Of a stretch of 64,000 bases of DNA, positions 33,430 to 42,759 are shown one piece after another. Each line of letters starts with the position of its first letter. Within the stretch, counting starts at the first letter, position 1. Under the pieces are notes generated by a model, which was not told the DNA's origin, ran no database searches, and worked only from the letters and a program-made list of their open reading frames with translations. Position numbers and translations under genes: made by a program. The stretch is from Pseudoalteromonas luteoviolacea NCIMB 1944. GTDB taxonomy: Bacteria > Pseudomonadota > Gammaproteobacteria > Enterobacterales > Alteromonadaceae. Location: positions 124,001 to 188,000 of the forward strand of contig NZ_AUXS01000042.1 in assembly GCF_001625565.1 (NCBI RefSeq), written 5' to 3'.

Positions 33430-35319
33430 TTATGATACATCCAATATTGGTGGGGCCAAGTTATCTTTAATATGCGGCGCTGCGGCGCCGATATACTCCC
33501 CTTCAAACAAGGTAATATGGGTATTAGCTAGTTGCTGCAATTGCGCTTTACTCTTAATGCCTGAAACTATCAAAGCAATCTGACTATTTTTACACTGCTC
33601 TCCAATATGTTGAACGAGCCCTTTTACTTGTGGGTTGTCAGCCAGTTGCTCGATAAGGGTTTCTTCGAGTTTAACCGCATTAATAGACATTTTTAACACT
33701 CGGCTGATAGTAAGCAAGCCACTATTACGTGAATTCACTAAAATATTAACCCCTTTGCTGCGCAATATACTGATAATGGCAGTCATATCATTGAACTGGC
33801 TGATCAGGGCTTGTTCATCTAATTCAAAGGTGATCAAATTGGGCTGCGGATAGCGGTTAATGGATTGTGTGATGCATTCCATCATTTGCGGGTCACGCAG
33901 ATCTTGAGGTGTTAACGCTAAACTCCAAGCAATATTGGTTTTTCTAAACTGGGTCACGCATAGTTCAAGCATCTGTTTGGTTAACTGTGAGTTCAAACGT
34001 GAGTGCTTAATAACTTCACCAAAGGCTTGAGACTTTAAGATCACGCCCTGCTCGGTGAGTACCCGAGGCGCACAGTGATATTGCACTATTTGATGATCGT
34101 CGATGCTGGCCCGCGGGGTAAAATACGGAATGATGCGATGTTGATCAAAGGCACTTTGCACTGTTTTGGCGATGGCTAAGTTGGACTCTTGTAACAACTT
34201 TGTTTTTTGTGTCTGCTGACCGTAAATATAAGTCGTTTGATATAGCTGCTGCGCTTGCCGACAAGCGATAAAAGCATTTTCAAGTAGTAGCCCTTTATTC
34301 CCTCGGGCGATCCCCGCTTTGAGCTGAATGTATAGCATAGGCTCATTGAGAATTGGTCGAGAGAAGGGAAACTCTGAAATTAAATTGTTTAAATAGTGCT
34401 CACCGTTTGGTGTGTCACACAGCAAGACCAACTTTGAGGTCGCCAACCGATATACCTTAAATGGCGAGGTTAAGTTTTGGAAGTAGCGCATGACATTTTG
34501 AATGACTTTGTCGCCTACGCCAGCACCATAAAAGCTGATGATCTCTTCAAGTTCACAAATTGAAATGATAGCAAGACTGAGGTGTGGTCGTTTTGCCCTC
34601 GCTAAGTCTTGCTCTAGTGCCAAGCGATTCGCAAATCCTGTTCTTGCGTCAGTGGTTAGGGTACGTCGATACACCAACATATAGGTGCCTGCTACTAACA
34701 GTGCGATGCAGAAAAAAAAGCTTGCAGACAGCGCTGCCTGCGTTACATTTTCCTGCAATTGAGATTCTATATGTGCAATTGGGATGTCAGCACCCGTTAG
34801 GTATATTTGACCTCCAGGTGTAATGTGAGGCACAAATATGGTCTTAAAATGGCCCCATTTATCTATTGATGTTTCAAACACCTCAGTGGTTGAACGAAAC
34901 GCCCCTTTGTTAATGGTTGTGGCTTCTTCGTAGATATCTCTATATTGAGTAATATTACCTTGACTGACATCTTCAATCGTATAGCTCGAAGCTGTAAAGC
35001 GAACATGGGGAGAGTCGTAAATCATGGTATAGACATATTGTACCCCGACAGCCTGCGCGAGCTTAGTAAGACGCTCACTCTGAGCTTTAAATTCTTGAGT
35101 TGATAACTCATCTAGGCGGTCATGGTAATCTGCCCCGACAAATAGGTTTGCGCTGTGCGCCGCGATACGCAGTTTTTCATCAATATCACTCATGATGGTT
35201 GTTTTACTACTTTGATAAGTGTAATAAACGTAACCAGCGAGCGAGATCACAAAAGTTAAAAAACCAACGAGTACCCAGGTTAAAGAAAGTGTACGGTGAG
35301 CAAAGTTCCATTTATTCAT
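33430..35319 (-). CDS. Membrane GGDEF-EAL protein with both catalytic sites degenerate
   Basis: The 629-aa protein has two membrane helices (about residues 13-35 and 196-216) around a periplasmic sensor, then a GGDEF-like domain (about 220-370) and an EAL-like domain (about 385-620). The position of GGDEF reads LATSKL at about 292-297. The EAL-x-R motif reads HCAPR at 415-419 and the DDFG-like segment reads NSRNSG. Both active sites are therefore lost, so it can neither make nor cleave c-di-GMP. Such proteins usually act as c-di-GMP or RNA-turnover receptors (LapD and CsrD are known cases). It has 283 bp to the next gene upstream and stands alone. Confidence 0.88.
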   Translation of the reverse strand: MNKWNFAHRTLSLTWVLVGFLTFVISLAGYVYYTYQSSKTTIMSDIDEKLRIAAHSANLFVGADYHDRLDELSTQEFKAQSERLTKLAQAVGVQYVYTMIYDSPHVRFTASSYTIEDVSQGNITQYRDIYEEATTINKGAFRSTTEVFETSIDKWGHFKTIFVPHITPGGQIYLTGADIPIAHIESQLQENVTQAALSASFFFCIALLVAGTYMLVYRRTLTTDARTGFANRLALEQDLARAKRPHLSLAIISICELEEIISFYGAGVGDKVIQNVMRYFQNLTSPFKVYRLATSKLVLLCDTPNGEHYLNNLISEFPFSRPILNEPMLYIQLKAGIARGNKGLLLENAFIACRQAQQLYQTTYIYGQQTQKTKLLQESNLAIAKTVQSAFDQHRIIPYFTPRASIDDHQIVQYHCAPRVLTEQGVILKSQAFGEVIKHSRLNSQLTKQMLELCVTQFRKTNIAWSLALTPQDLRDPQMMECITQSINRYPQPNLITFELDEQALISQFNDMTAIISILRSKGVNILVNSRNSGLLTISRVLKMSINAVKLEETLIEQLADNPQVKGLVQHIGEQCKNSQIALIVSGIKSKAQLQQLANTHITLFEGEYIGAAAPHIKDNLAPPILDVS

Positions 35320-35614
35320 TGCAATTCCGGTTTGCGAGGTGATTAGAAAATATTACAAATTTTATATCTTTGGTGCTGAGTTTACAAAATTTTTAGTAAA
35401 TTGAGTATGTTTTTTGTCCCTAAAAACTTTTATTTCCTCTGTTTATGAAGAAAATAGCAACCGAGTTTATTTTTTTGCTCTGCATTTGCAGACTTTCCTA
35501 CAACTTTAAAGTAGAGTTAGTCATTTCGTAATAAATTAGTAAGGTGGATGTGTCTGTCAGTCGCTATGTTAGCGCTTGAACTAATCTACTCTTTATTTGT
35601 GATTGGGAATAACA

Positions 35615-37243
35615 ATGGGTCCAAAGCGTTGTGCAGTCGCTTCTGAAGAAAGCTTGATGCGAATCTTTACCGTACCGGAAGCCCCTGGCTCTACACTCAG
35701 TAAAATTGAACAAGAGATCTCTCATAATCTAGCGGGTTTTTTGAACGAAAATATTGCTGCGGTTGAAAAGCCTCTGCATGAGATAGAGAAAGACTTTCAG
35801 TCTGCGGCTATCCCAGAAGAACCGACTTTTGTGTCAGATTATGCTCAAGATATCATGGAGCAGTTGGTTGCACATTCGGTTCATACAGCGTCGCCTAGCT
35901 TTATTGGTCATATGACCTCTGCCTTGCCTCACTTTTTGCTACCACTTTCTAAGTTGATGGTAGGTCTTAACCAAAATTTGGTAAAAATTGAGACCTCAAA
36001 AGCATTTACACCATTAGAGCGTCAAGTTTTAGGCATGATGCACCACCTGACGTACGGCCAAGATGAAGGGTTTTATCAACAGTGGATGCACAGTGCGAAA
36101 AATGCGCTTGGGGCGTTTTGCTCAGGTGGGACGATAGCCAATATTACGGCCTTATGGATCGCACGTAACCGCTTGTTGAAACCTGATGGCGATTTTAAAG
36201 GGATCTCCTCGCAAGGCATGTTTGCGGCAATGATGCATTATGGTTACAAAGGCTTAGCTGTACTTGTGTCAGAGCGCGGGCATTATTCATTGGGTAAAGC
36301 CGCCGACGTGTTGGGTATTGGTCGAGAAAACTTCATTGCTGTACGCACCAATTACGACAACAAAGTGGATATGGTCGCAATGCGTGAAAAAGCCCGAGAG
36401 CTTGAAGCGCAAGGGATCAAAGTCATGGCGATAGTTGGGGTTGCGGGTACAACTGAAACGGGCAGCATTGATCCGTTAAATGAGATGGCTGCGCTCTGTG
36501 AAGAGCTAAATTGTCATTTTCATGTGGATGCTGCATGGGGTGGTGCAACACTGCTGTCAAATACATATCGCCACCTTTTGTCTGGTATTGAAAAAGCAGA
36601 TTCAGTGACCATTGATGCACACAAACAAATGTACGTACCAATGGGCGCAGGCATTGTTTTATTTAAAGATCCAACGGCAACTGACGTAATCGAACATCAT
36701 GCCGAATACATTTTGCGAAAAGGCTCCAAAGATTTGGGTAGCCATACTCTTGAAGGTAGTCGCCCGGGTATGGCGATGCTGGTACATGCGTGTCTTCAAG
36801 TGATTGGTCGCAAAGGTTATGAAATGCTGATTGATCACAGCATTGAAAAGGCACATTATTTTGCCAATCTAATTTCAGAGCAAGATGACTTTGAGCTGAT
36901 CTCTCAGCCTGAGTTGTGCTTGCTAACTTATCGCTACGTACCTAAAGAGATTAAACAAGCACTGCAAGGTGCTGATGAACAAGAAAAACTCGACATTTAT
37001 GCAGCCTTAAACCGCCTAACCGCCAGTATGCAAAAACGCCAGCGGGAGACCGGCCGTTCATTTGTATCAAGAACACGTTTGACACCACCACAATATGGTA
37101 ATCAGCCAACAGTTGTGTTCCGTGTTGTACTGGCTAACCCTCTGACGTCTTATCAAATGCTTGCTGATATATTAGAAGAACAAAGGGAGATGGCGAAGGA
37201 CGATCCCATCTTTAAGAAATATCTAAGTAAATACATCGCATAA
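35615..37243 (+). CDS. panP: PLP-dependent aspartate 1-decarboxylase PanP
   Basis: The ATG at 35615 (MGPKRCAVASEE) with GGGAAT upstream is preferred over the TTG at 35603, giving 542 aa. It is a group II PLP decarboxylase: FHVDAAWGG binds the cofactor and the Lys in TIDAHKQMYVPMGAG forms the Schiff base. Length and sequence fit PanP, shown in Vibrio to make beta-alanine from aspartate in place of the pyruvoyl enzyme PanD. The panC-panB-folK cluster at 55-57 kb has no panD, so this enzyme is the likely source of beta-alanine. A clear terminator follows. Confidence 0.9.
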   Translation: MGPKRCAVASEESLMRIFTVPEAPGSTLSKIEQEISHNLAGFLNENIAAVEKPLHEIEKDFQSAAIPEEPTFVSDYAQDIMEQLVAHSVHTASPSFIGHMTSALPHFLLPLSKLMVGLNQNLVKIETSKAFTPLERQVLGMMHHLTYGQDEGFYQQWMHSAKNALGAFCSGGTIANITALWIARNRLLKPDGDFKGISSQGMFAAMMHYGYKGLAVLVSERGHYSLGKAADVLGIGRENFIAVRTNYDNKVDMVAMREKARELEAQGIKVMAIVGVAGTTETGSIDPLNEMAALCEELNCHFHVDAAWGGATLLSNTYRHLLSGIEKADSVTIDAHKQMYVPMGAGIVLFKDPTATDVIEHHAEYILRKGSKDLGSHTLEGSRPGMAMLVHACLQVIGRKGYEMLIDHSIEKAHYFANLISEQDDFELISQPELCLLTYRYVPKEIKQALQGADEQEKLDIYAALNRLTASMQKRQRETGRSFVSRTRLTPPQYGNQPTVVFRVVLANPLTSYQMLADILEEQREMAKDDPIFKKYLSKYIA

Positions 37244-37272
37244 TAAAAGGAGCTAACAAGCTCCTTTTATTT
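37243..37272 (+). terminator. Terminator of panP
   Basis: Hairpin AATAAAAGGAGC with its complement, a 6-nt loop and a T-rich end, overlapping the panP stop. Confidence 0.85.
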
Positions 37273-37563
37273 TGGCGTAAATTAGATACGTGGCGGCCTC
37301 TTAAGGGCTTTAATTAGGGTTTTTACCTATAGTGGGTGCAACTAAAATAATTTATCTCTCGACAAGTTCCTTTTATGGGATAAATTGAGTGCTTTTTTAT
37401 CTTATAGGCGTATTATTAATGTAACAAGTAGCCGATGGTTTTGCCTTAACGCGTTATACCTAGTTGAGCTGTAGACCTAGAATAGTTGAGAAAATGAAGG
37501 CTACAAGCTAGAACAAGTGATCAGCAACTGAGGTCACACTGTGTATTAACTAGATGTATTTGG
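37273..37563. other. Intergenic region upstream of the diguanylate cyclase
   Basis: About 290 bp with no supported gene. It presumably carries the cyclase promoter. Confidence 0.5.
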
Positions 37564-38658
37564 GTGAAAGCATTGGCTGTAGATGTGAAAGAGAATGATG
37601 GAAGTGTGTCGAATAATCGGCACAATGAACTAACACATGTCACACAGAGACTCAGAAGAGTTTTGTCGAAAGAGGTTGACGTATCTGTCGGCCATCAGCA
37701 ATTTTTATCAGACATAATTTTAGAAGCAAAGGCATTGCTGAACGTAAGCCGTGTATCGGTGTGGCTATTTGATGATGTGTCTAATCCGAAAAAGTTGATC
37801 AACTTTGCCAATACGGATTGGGAAGGTGTGATCACGGGACCTTTGCCTGAACTGACAGTATTAGATTACCCCAATTATTTTCGCGCGATTGTGAATGGCG
37901 AGACCATTTCTGCATGCGATGCAATAACAGATCCTAGAACAAAAGAGTTCACGGAGGGTTATTTAATTCCGCAACAAATTTGTGCACTGCTGGACACGGC
38001 CATTTTTCAAAATGGCTTGGCCATCGGTGTGGTGTGTTGTGAAGGGCGCTTTGAGCCTCGAGATTGGTTGCAATGGGAAGTTGTGGCAGCGGAGTTGATC
38101 GCGGATTGTTGTAGTCGACGACTGTTAGTTCACGAGCTGTGGCAAATGCAGCAGCGCTTAACGGAAATGGCATTTCAGGATGTCCTTACCGGACTAAAAA
38201 ACCGACGCTATCTGATGGATTATGCGAGAAGTGAAATGAGCCGCCATCAGCGCTCAGATAGACCATTAAGCCTTTTGATGATTGATTTAGACAGGTTTAA
38301 ATTGATTAATGATGAATATGGTCATGATGGTGGAGATGAAGTACTTAAACAATTTGCTAATTGTTGCAATGCACTGGTTCGCACTGAAGATTGCGTGTGT
38401 AGACTGGGTGGTGAAGAGTTCATTATTTTATTGCCCGAAACTGAAGTCGCCAAGGCAATGAATGTTGCGCAACGTTTGCGAGAAGAAGCCGCGGGATTGA
38501 AGGTGCAATATGAAGGCAAGGAGATCCGCTTTACAGTGAGCATAGGCGTTGCTGATGTCAATTTACACATGCCATTTAGCCAATCACTAAAAGCGGCAGA
38601 TCAAGCTGTTTATCAAGCCAAGGCTGCCGGCCGGGATCAAATAAAACTGGCGCTATAG
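37564..38658 (+). CDS. GAF-GGDEF diguanylate cyclase
   Basis: Begins with GTG at 37564; no ATG fits the frame better. The 364-aa cytosolic protein has an N-terminal GAF domain (about residues 40-190) and a GGDEF domain (about 200-360). The active site is intact as RLGGEEF, and an RxxD inhibitory site (RTED) lies five residues before it, so the enzyme should make c-di-GMP and be product-inhibited. GGEEF is a functional variant. Its stop lies 5 bp from that of the convergent CrbS-like kinase, and the ends share a perfect hairpin. The GAF ligand is unknown. Confidence 0.93.
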   Translation: MKALAVDVKENDGSVSNNRHNELTHVTQRLRRVLSKEVDVSVGHQQFLSDIILEAKALLNVSRVSVWLFDDVSNPKKLINFANTDWEGVITGPLPELTVLDYPNYFRAIVNGETISACDAITDPRTKEFTEGYLIPQQICALLDTAIFQNGLAIGVVCCEGRFEPRDWLQWEVVAAELIADCCSRRLLVHELWQMQQRLTEMAFQDVLTGLKNRRYLMDYARSEMSRHQRSDRPLSLLMIDLDRFKLINDEYGHDGGDEVLKQFANCCNALVRTEDCVCRLGGEEFIILLPETEVAKAMNVAQRLREEAAGLKVQYEGKEIRFTVSIGVADVNLHMPFSQSLKAADQAVYQAKAAGRDQIKLAL

Positions 38659-38682
38659 CTTAATCATTGGGAATGATTAAGC
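38658..38682. repeat. Perfect hairpin across convergent gene ends
   Basis: GCTTAATCATT and its exact complement with a 3-nt GGG loop span the end of the cyclase gene and the stop codon of the kinase gene. There is no T run, so it may be a 3'-end stabilising structure serving both mRNAs. Confidence 0.65.
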
Positions 38683-41600
38683 AGGGCCTTGAGTTTAGCT
38701 GGTTTCAATGGCTTTGTTAGATAATGGATTTGCTGTGCTTTTACTTGAGTTTTAAGCGCTTGATCTCGCACAGCAGTGATGAGCACGGCAGGAATATCAT
38801 GTTGCCAAACCTCTCTGAGTGTTTTTATTAAAGTGACACCGTCACAGTGCGATCCGAGCTGGTAGTCAATTAACAGTATGTCTGGTGCTTTATTATTTTT
38901 CGCGTAGTCCAGAGCTTCGTCAACCTGAGAAAATAATGTGTGTTGCAGTTGCCATTTAACCAGCAGGCTGGACATGGCTGCTAGGTTATTTGGATCATCA
39001 TCTACGGCCATCACCGTTAGCTTTCGTTTATTGTCACTGTGTCCAACTGCATCAACGGTTTGTACTTGTTGTTGCTCACCAAGGGGGACTTCAATGAAGA
39101 AGCGACTGCCTTTAGTCAGCTTAGAATGCATTGTGAGAGGAATACTCATTAAATCACACAAGCGTTTTACGACCCCAAGACCCAAACCAACACCGCGATT
39201 GTCACCTGCCTCAATACGGTAAAAGTCATTAAATATCTTTTCTTGTTCGTAGGGGGAAATACCCGGGCCGGTATCCCAAACTTCAATACGCAAGCTATGG
39301 CCGCGTTTTCTACAAGCGATCAATACCGCGCCTAAGTCAGTATACTTCACTGCATTAGAAACTAAGTTTTGAATGACACGACGTAAGTAGGTGATATCAC
39401 CGTGTACAACGTGGTTGATATTACGCACTTTGAGTGTCAGTCCTTTGTCTTGGCAGATCAGGGCATATTCGTTTGCAAGTGGATTAAGGATGTCACTCAA
39501 ATTAAAGTGTTTGGGTGTTGGTTGCATCGCACCTTGTTCGAGTTTGGCAATATCAAGGAGCGATGACATGAGATGTACAGTAGAGTCTAAGCTGTCTCCA
39601 AGCTTGCTCAAATTGCTTTGCTCTGTTTCGGGAAGCTGTTGTTCGTTGATGGCTCCAAGGTATAGTCGTGCGGCATTGAGTGGTTGCAAGATATCGTGAC
39701 TTGCAAGGGCTAAAAAGCGCGTTTTACTATCATTGGCGCGTTCAGCTTCTTTTTTGGCGGCAACTAAGTCTTGCTCTATTTTTTCTCGTGTGGCTATCTG
39801 TGCTTTCAAGTCTTGGTTTATGGCGCGTATCTCCAGCATTCTAGCCTCGATGCGATTTTCCAAGTCCATGTTAATTTCTTCAAGCGCATTTTGTGTTGCC
39901 ATGTGCATGGTAATGTCCGAAAAGCTGGTAACAAACCCGCCTCCCGGTAAGGGGTTACCTGTCATTTCAAAAACCTGCCCATTTTCCCTGTGGCGAATAT
40001 AGTGGTGAGGAGTCCCATTTCTCAAGTGTTGAACGCGTTTTTCAACCAGCTTTTCAAGTGCGCCAGGACCACATTCACCTCGCTGGGCGTTATAGCGAAT
40101 TATTTCTTCAATGTCTTGACCAACTTGGAGGTAACCCTGTGGGTATTCAAACATTTCATTGTAGCGCTTGTTCCAAGCAACCAATTTGAGGTCCCGATCG
40201 ACAACGGATATACCATGGCTGAGATTCTCCAAAGAGGTAAACAGTAAATTTTGATTAAACTGCAAAGCTTGTGTGGTTTCGTCGAAAAAGGTGACAACTT
40301 CTTCGAATGCCATTTGTTTTCCGGAAGAAACTGCATGGATCAGGGCCTGAGCTGAAGATGCACCAAGTACCCCTGTCAAAGCGCGTTCACAAAAACTTAT
40401 AAAATCAGGGGTTGGCGATGCATTGTTTTCATCTATGTCTTCATTGAGTGCATAGTGCCCAAGCAGTTGTTGGCTCCTTTGAATACCCAAAAATGTCTGT
40501 AGTAACACTTTAAAGTCATAGACCGTTGCTTTGACTTCTTTGTTTAGCTTTTTGGCCAGTGCCGCTTGTTCTTTAGGTCTGACAAATGCGGTCGCTTGTA
40601 GTTTATCAATCAGTCGTTCATGGGCTCCTAGAGAAAAGCTAATGTAGCAGCTGATGTTTGCCAGCAAAGCGAGTAAGGTACCTCTGGTGACAATTGTCTG
40701 TTGAGTTTGATAATCGAGTAACTCAGGTGACGATACGATGGGCAATAACATAAACAACGCCCAACAGATAAGTCCGGCAAGCAAGCCTGCGTAGACGCCA
40801 TAAGCATGACCCTTGCGCCAGTATAAACCGCCGACAATGGCAGGAAGTAATTGAGTAACCAGAGAGAAAGCAACCAAGCCCATACTCGCCAGCGCCGCAC
40901 CATGACCGATCCATTGCTGATAAAGATAAGCGAGCAATAAGATAGCGCCAATAATAAAGCGTCTGACCAATAAGATCTGGGATTTGTAGTTATTGGTTAA
41001 TAAACTCTTTTTAAAGCGTCTTTTTAGGAGTAAGGGTAAGACAATATCGTTAGATAGCATGGTACTGAGTGTCAAAGTCGCAACAATTATCATGGCGGTG
41101 GCTGCGGAAAGCCCGCCTATGAAGACAAATGTCGACATAACAGGGTAGTCAAAGCTCAGTGGCAGACCTAAGACAAAGCTATCAGCCGCAATATTCTGCC
41201 CTATCTGTGGATGAATCGCCGCGCTGGCAATGGGAATGATCATCAGGGCTATCAGCAGTAAATATAAAGGGAAAGCCCACCTCGCGGTATTGAGATGGTT
41301 ACTATTTTGGTTGTCGACCACTGTGACGTGAAATTGTCTGGGCAGGCAAATAATTGCTGCGCCAGCCATGAGTGTTTGACCGATAAAATTGAAATCCGCA
41401 AAATTAAAGGTTTGCCAATGATGCCAAATTGATTGGGTCTGGGTTTGCATAAGTAATGCTTGCAATGAAATGTACGCCACTGCAACGAGGGCCAAGAGTT
41501 TAACCAAAGATTCAAATGCGATGGCTAACATCAACCCAGAGCGATATTCCGTGACATCGACCTTTCTAGCACCGAAAAATATGGCGAATAGTGCCATCAT

Positions 41601-42083
41601 TAAGGTGCCGATGAGTGCTAAAGTTGCACCAGATACATCGTCATTTTGACGCAGAAGTTCAAAGCTATTTGCAAGCGCTTTTAACTGCAAAGCAATATAG
41701 GGAATAGTTGCTAGCAGTGCGATAAGCGTGACCATAACTGCGGTCATTTGCCGCTTGCCATAGCGCGCACTGATAAAATCTGAGATTGTCGTTATATTTT
41801 GTTTTTTACTTACCAATATCATTTTACGTAAAAAGCCATGGCCGAATATAAACAGCAGCATGGGTCCAAGTAAAATTGGGAAGAAGTGCCAACTACTGGC
41901 TGCGGCAGTGCCAACTGAACCATAGTAGGTCCAAGAGGTGCAGTAGATCCCTAAAGCTAGCGCATAAACAAAGGGGTGATGGCTTATCTTTTGTGCCAAC
42001 GGCGTATGTTTATCTCCCCAATTGGCGAGCCAAAAGAGCAGGCCAATATAACTTAAAGCGACCAGAATAAGCGCAGCTGTCAT
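38664..42083 (-). CDS. Hybrid sensor kinase with SLC5/PutP-like transporter domain (CrbS-like)
   Basis: The 1139-aa protein joins an N-terminal 13-helix sodium-solute symporter-like domain (about residues 1-490), a linker, a PAS domain (about 610-730), a coiled coil, a HisKA domain with His796 in ASHDILQPLNAARL, an HATPase domain (QNLVSNAVKYT, DTGPGIS) and a C-terminal receiver with Asp1073 in ILLIDYQLG. This is the layout of CrbS/CbrA-type kinases, which control acetate use (CrbS of Vibrio) through a LuxR-type partner. The divergent DUF4212-ActP pair is the expected target. No CrbR-like regulator gene is in the window. Confidence 0.93.
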   Translation of the reverse strand: MTAALILVALSYIGLLFWLANWGDKHTPLAQKISHHPFVYALALGIYCTSWTYYGSVGTAAASSWHFFPILLGPMLLFIFGHGFLRKMILVSKKQNITTISDFISARYGKRQMTAVMVTLIALLATIPYIALQLKALANSFELLRQNDDVSGATLALIGTLMMALFAIFFGARKVDVTEYRSGLMLAIAFESLVKLLALVAVAYISLQALLMQTQTQSIWHHWQTFNFADFNFIGQTLMAGAAIICLPRQFHVTVVDNQNSNHLNTARWAFPLYLLLIALMIIPIASAAIHPQIGQNIAADSFVLGLPLSFDYPVMSTFVFIGGLSAATAMIIVATLTLSTMLSNDIVLPLLLKRRFKKSLLTNNYKSQILLVRRFIIGAILLLAYLYQQWIGHGAALASMGLVAFSLVTQLLPAIVGGLYWRKGHAYGVYAGLLAGLICWALFMLLPIVSSPELLDYQTQQTIVTRGTLLALLANISCYISFSLGAHERLIDKLQATAFVRPKEQAALAKKLNKEVKATVYDFKVLLQTFLGIQRSQQLLGHYALNEDIDENNASPTPDFISFCERALTGVLGASSAQALIHAVSSGKQMAFEEVVTFFDETTQALQFNQNLLFTSLENLSHGISVVDRDLKLVAWNKRYNEMFEYPQGYLQVGQDIEEIIRYNAQRGECGPGALEKLVEKRVQHLRNGTPHHYIRHRENGQVFEMTGNPLPGGGFVTSFSDITMHMATQNALEEINMDLENRIEARMLEIRAINQDLKAQIATREKIEQDLVAAKKEAERANDSKTRFLALASHDILQPLNAARLYLGAINEQQLPETEQSNLSKLGDSLDSTVHLMSSLLDIAKLEQGAMQPTPKHFNLSDILNPLANEYALICQDKGLTLKVRNINHVVHGDITYLRRVIQNLVSNAVKYTDLGAVLIACRKRGHSLRIEVWDTGPGISPYEQEKIFNDFYRIEAGDNRGVGLGLGVVKRLCDLMSIPLTMHSKLTKGSRFFIEVPLGEQQQVQTVDAVGHSDNKRKLTVMAVDDDPNNLAAMSSLLVKWQLQHTLFSQVDEALDYAKNNKAPDILLIDYQLGSHCDGVTLIKTLREVWQHDIPAVLITAVRDQALKTQVKAQQIHYLTKPLKPAKLKALLNHSQ

Positions 42084-42484
42084 CGTAAGTCCTAGTTGAT
42101 GTTATTGATAATATTATTAAATTCGATGAACGGTTTGAGGGGTAATCTTATCTGGCTTAGCTGGAATAAGCCAGAGTGCCCTTGCTGGAAATATAATACG
42201 TCGCTTCAGTCTTAAAGCGCATACTTTATTGTGCTAATTAGACTAATGTCTTATACCGTACGAATTGTTAATTATTCTGAATGCTCAGAAATACAAATTT
42301 ATCTAACCGTCTGATTATTAAGACTATTAATTTTGTTCAAGTTGCTTTAATTCGCAGTTTACGTAAACGTCAAAATGTGTTTACGACTAAGGTCTCAATT
42401 CAATCGTGACAAGCCGTTGCTAAAGTCAAAGGGTCAATTCATACCAACGCATTCATACAGTTTGCGTTAAACGGGGAGTTAATC
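42084..42484. other. Divergent regulatory region between the kinase and the symporter genes
   Basis: 401 bp without a gene. Contains a set of GTTTACG repeats at 42357-42385 (listed separately) and an AT-rich core with likely promoters for both directions. Confidence 0.6.
42357..42385. promoter_or_regulatory. Putative operator: palindrome and direct repeats of GTTTACG
   Basis: GTTTACGTAAAC forms a perfect 12-bp palindrome at 42357-42368, and a further GTTTACG lies at 42379-42385. The two direct copies are exactly 22 bp apart, two helical turns. The site lies 100-130 bp before the DUF4212 gene, so it is a good candidate for an activator such as the LuxR-type partner of the kinase. The identity of the binding protein is inference. 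Confidence 0.5.
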
Positions 42485-42748
42485 ATGGCCTTTAAAAGTG
42501 AAGAACAAGCAAAAGCATATTGGTCAGAAAATCTAGCCTTGATGTTTAAGCTATTAGCAGTTTGGTTTGTGGTGTCATTTGGGTGTGGCATCTTGTTTGT
42601 AGACGTATTAAATGAAGTACGTTTTTTTGGGTTTAAGTTGGGCTTTTGGTTTTCACAACAAGGCGCAATTTATACATTTGTTGCTTTGATTTTTGTCTAC
42701 GTATCGAAAATGGGTGCGCTTGATAAAAAATACGGCGTAGATGAGTAA
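42485..42748 (+). CDS. DUF4212 symporter small subunit
   Basis: The 87-aa protein has two membrane helices (about 22-44 and 55-77) and the family pattern KAYWSENLALMFKLLAVWF and GFWFSQQGAIYTFVALIF. DUF4212 proteins are always found before an ActP-like symporter and are believed to be its small subunit. It begins with a good ribosome site (GGGGAGTTAATC) and is 11 nt from the next gene. Confidence 0.95.
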   Translation: MAFKSEEQAKAYWSENLALMFKLLAVWFVVSFGCGILFVDVLNEVRFFGFKLGFWFSQQGAIYTFVALIFVYVSKMGALDKKYGVDE

Positions 42749-42759
42749 GGAGCAACATA

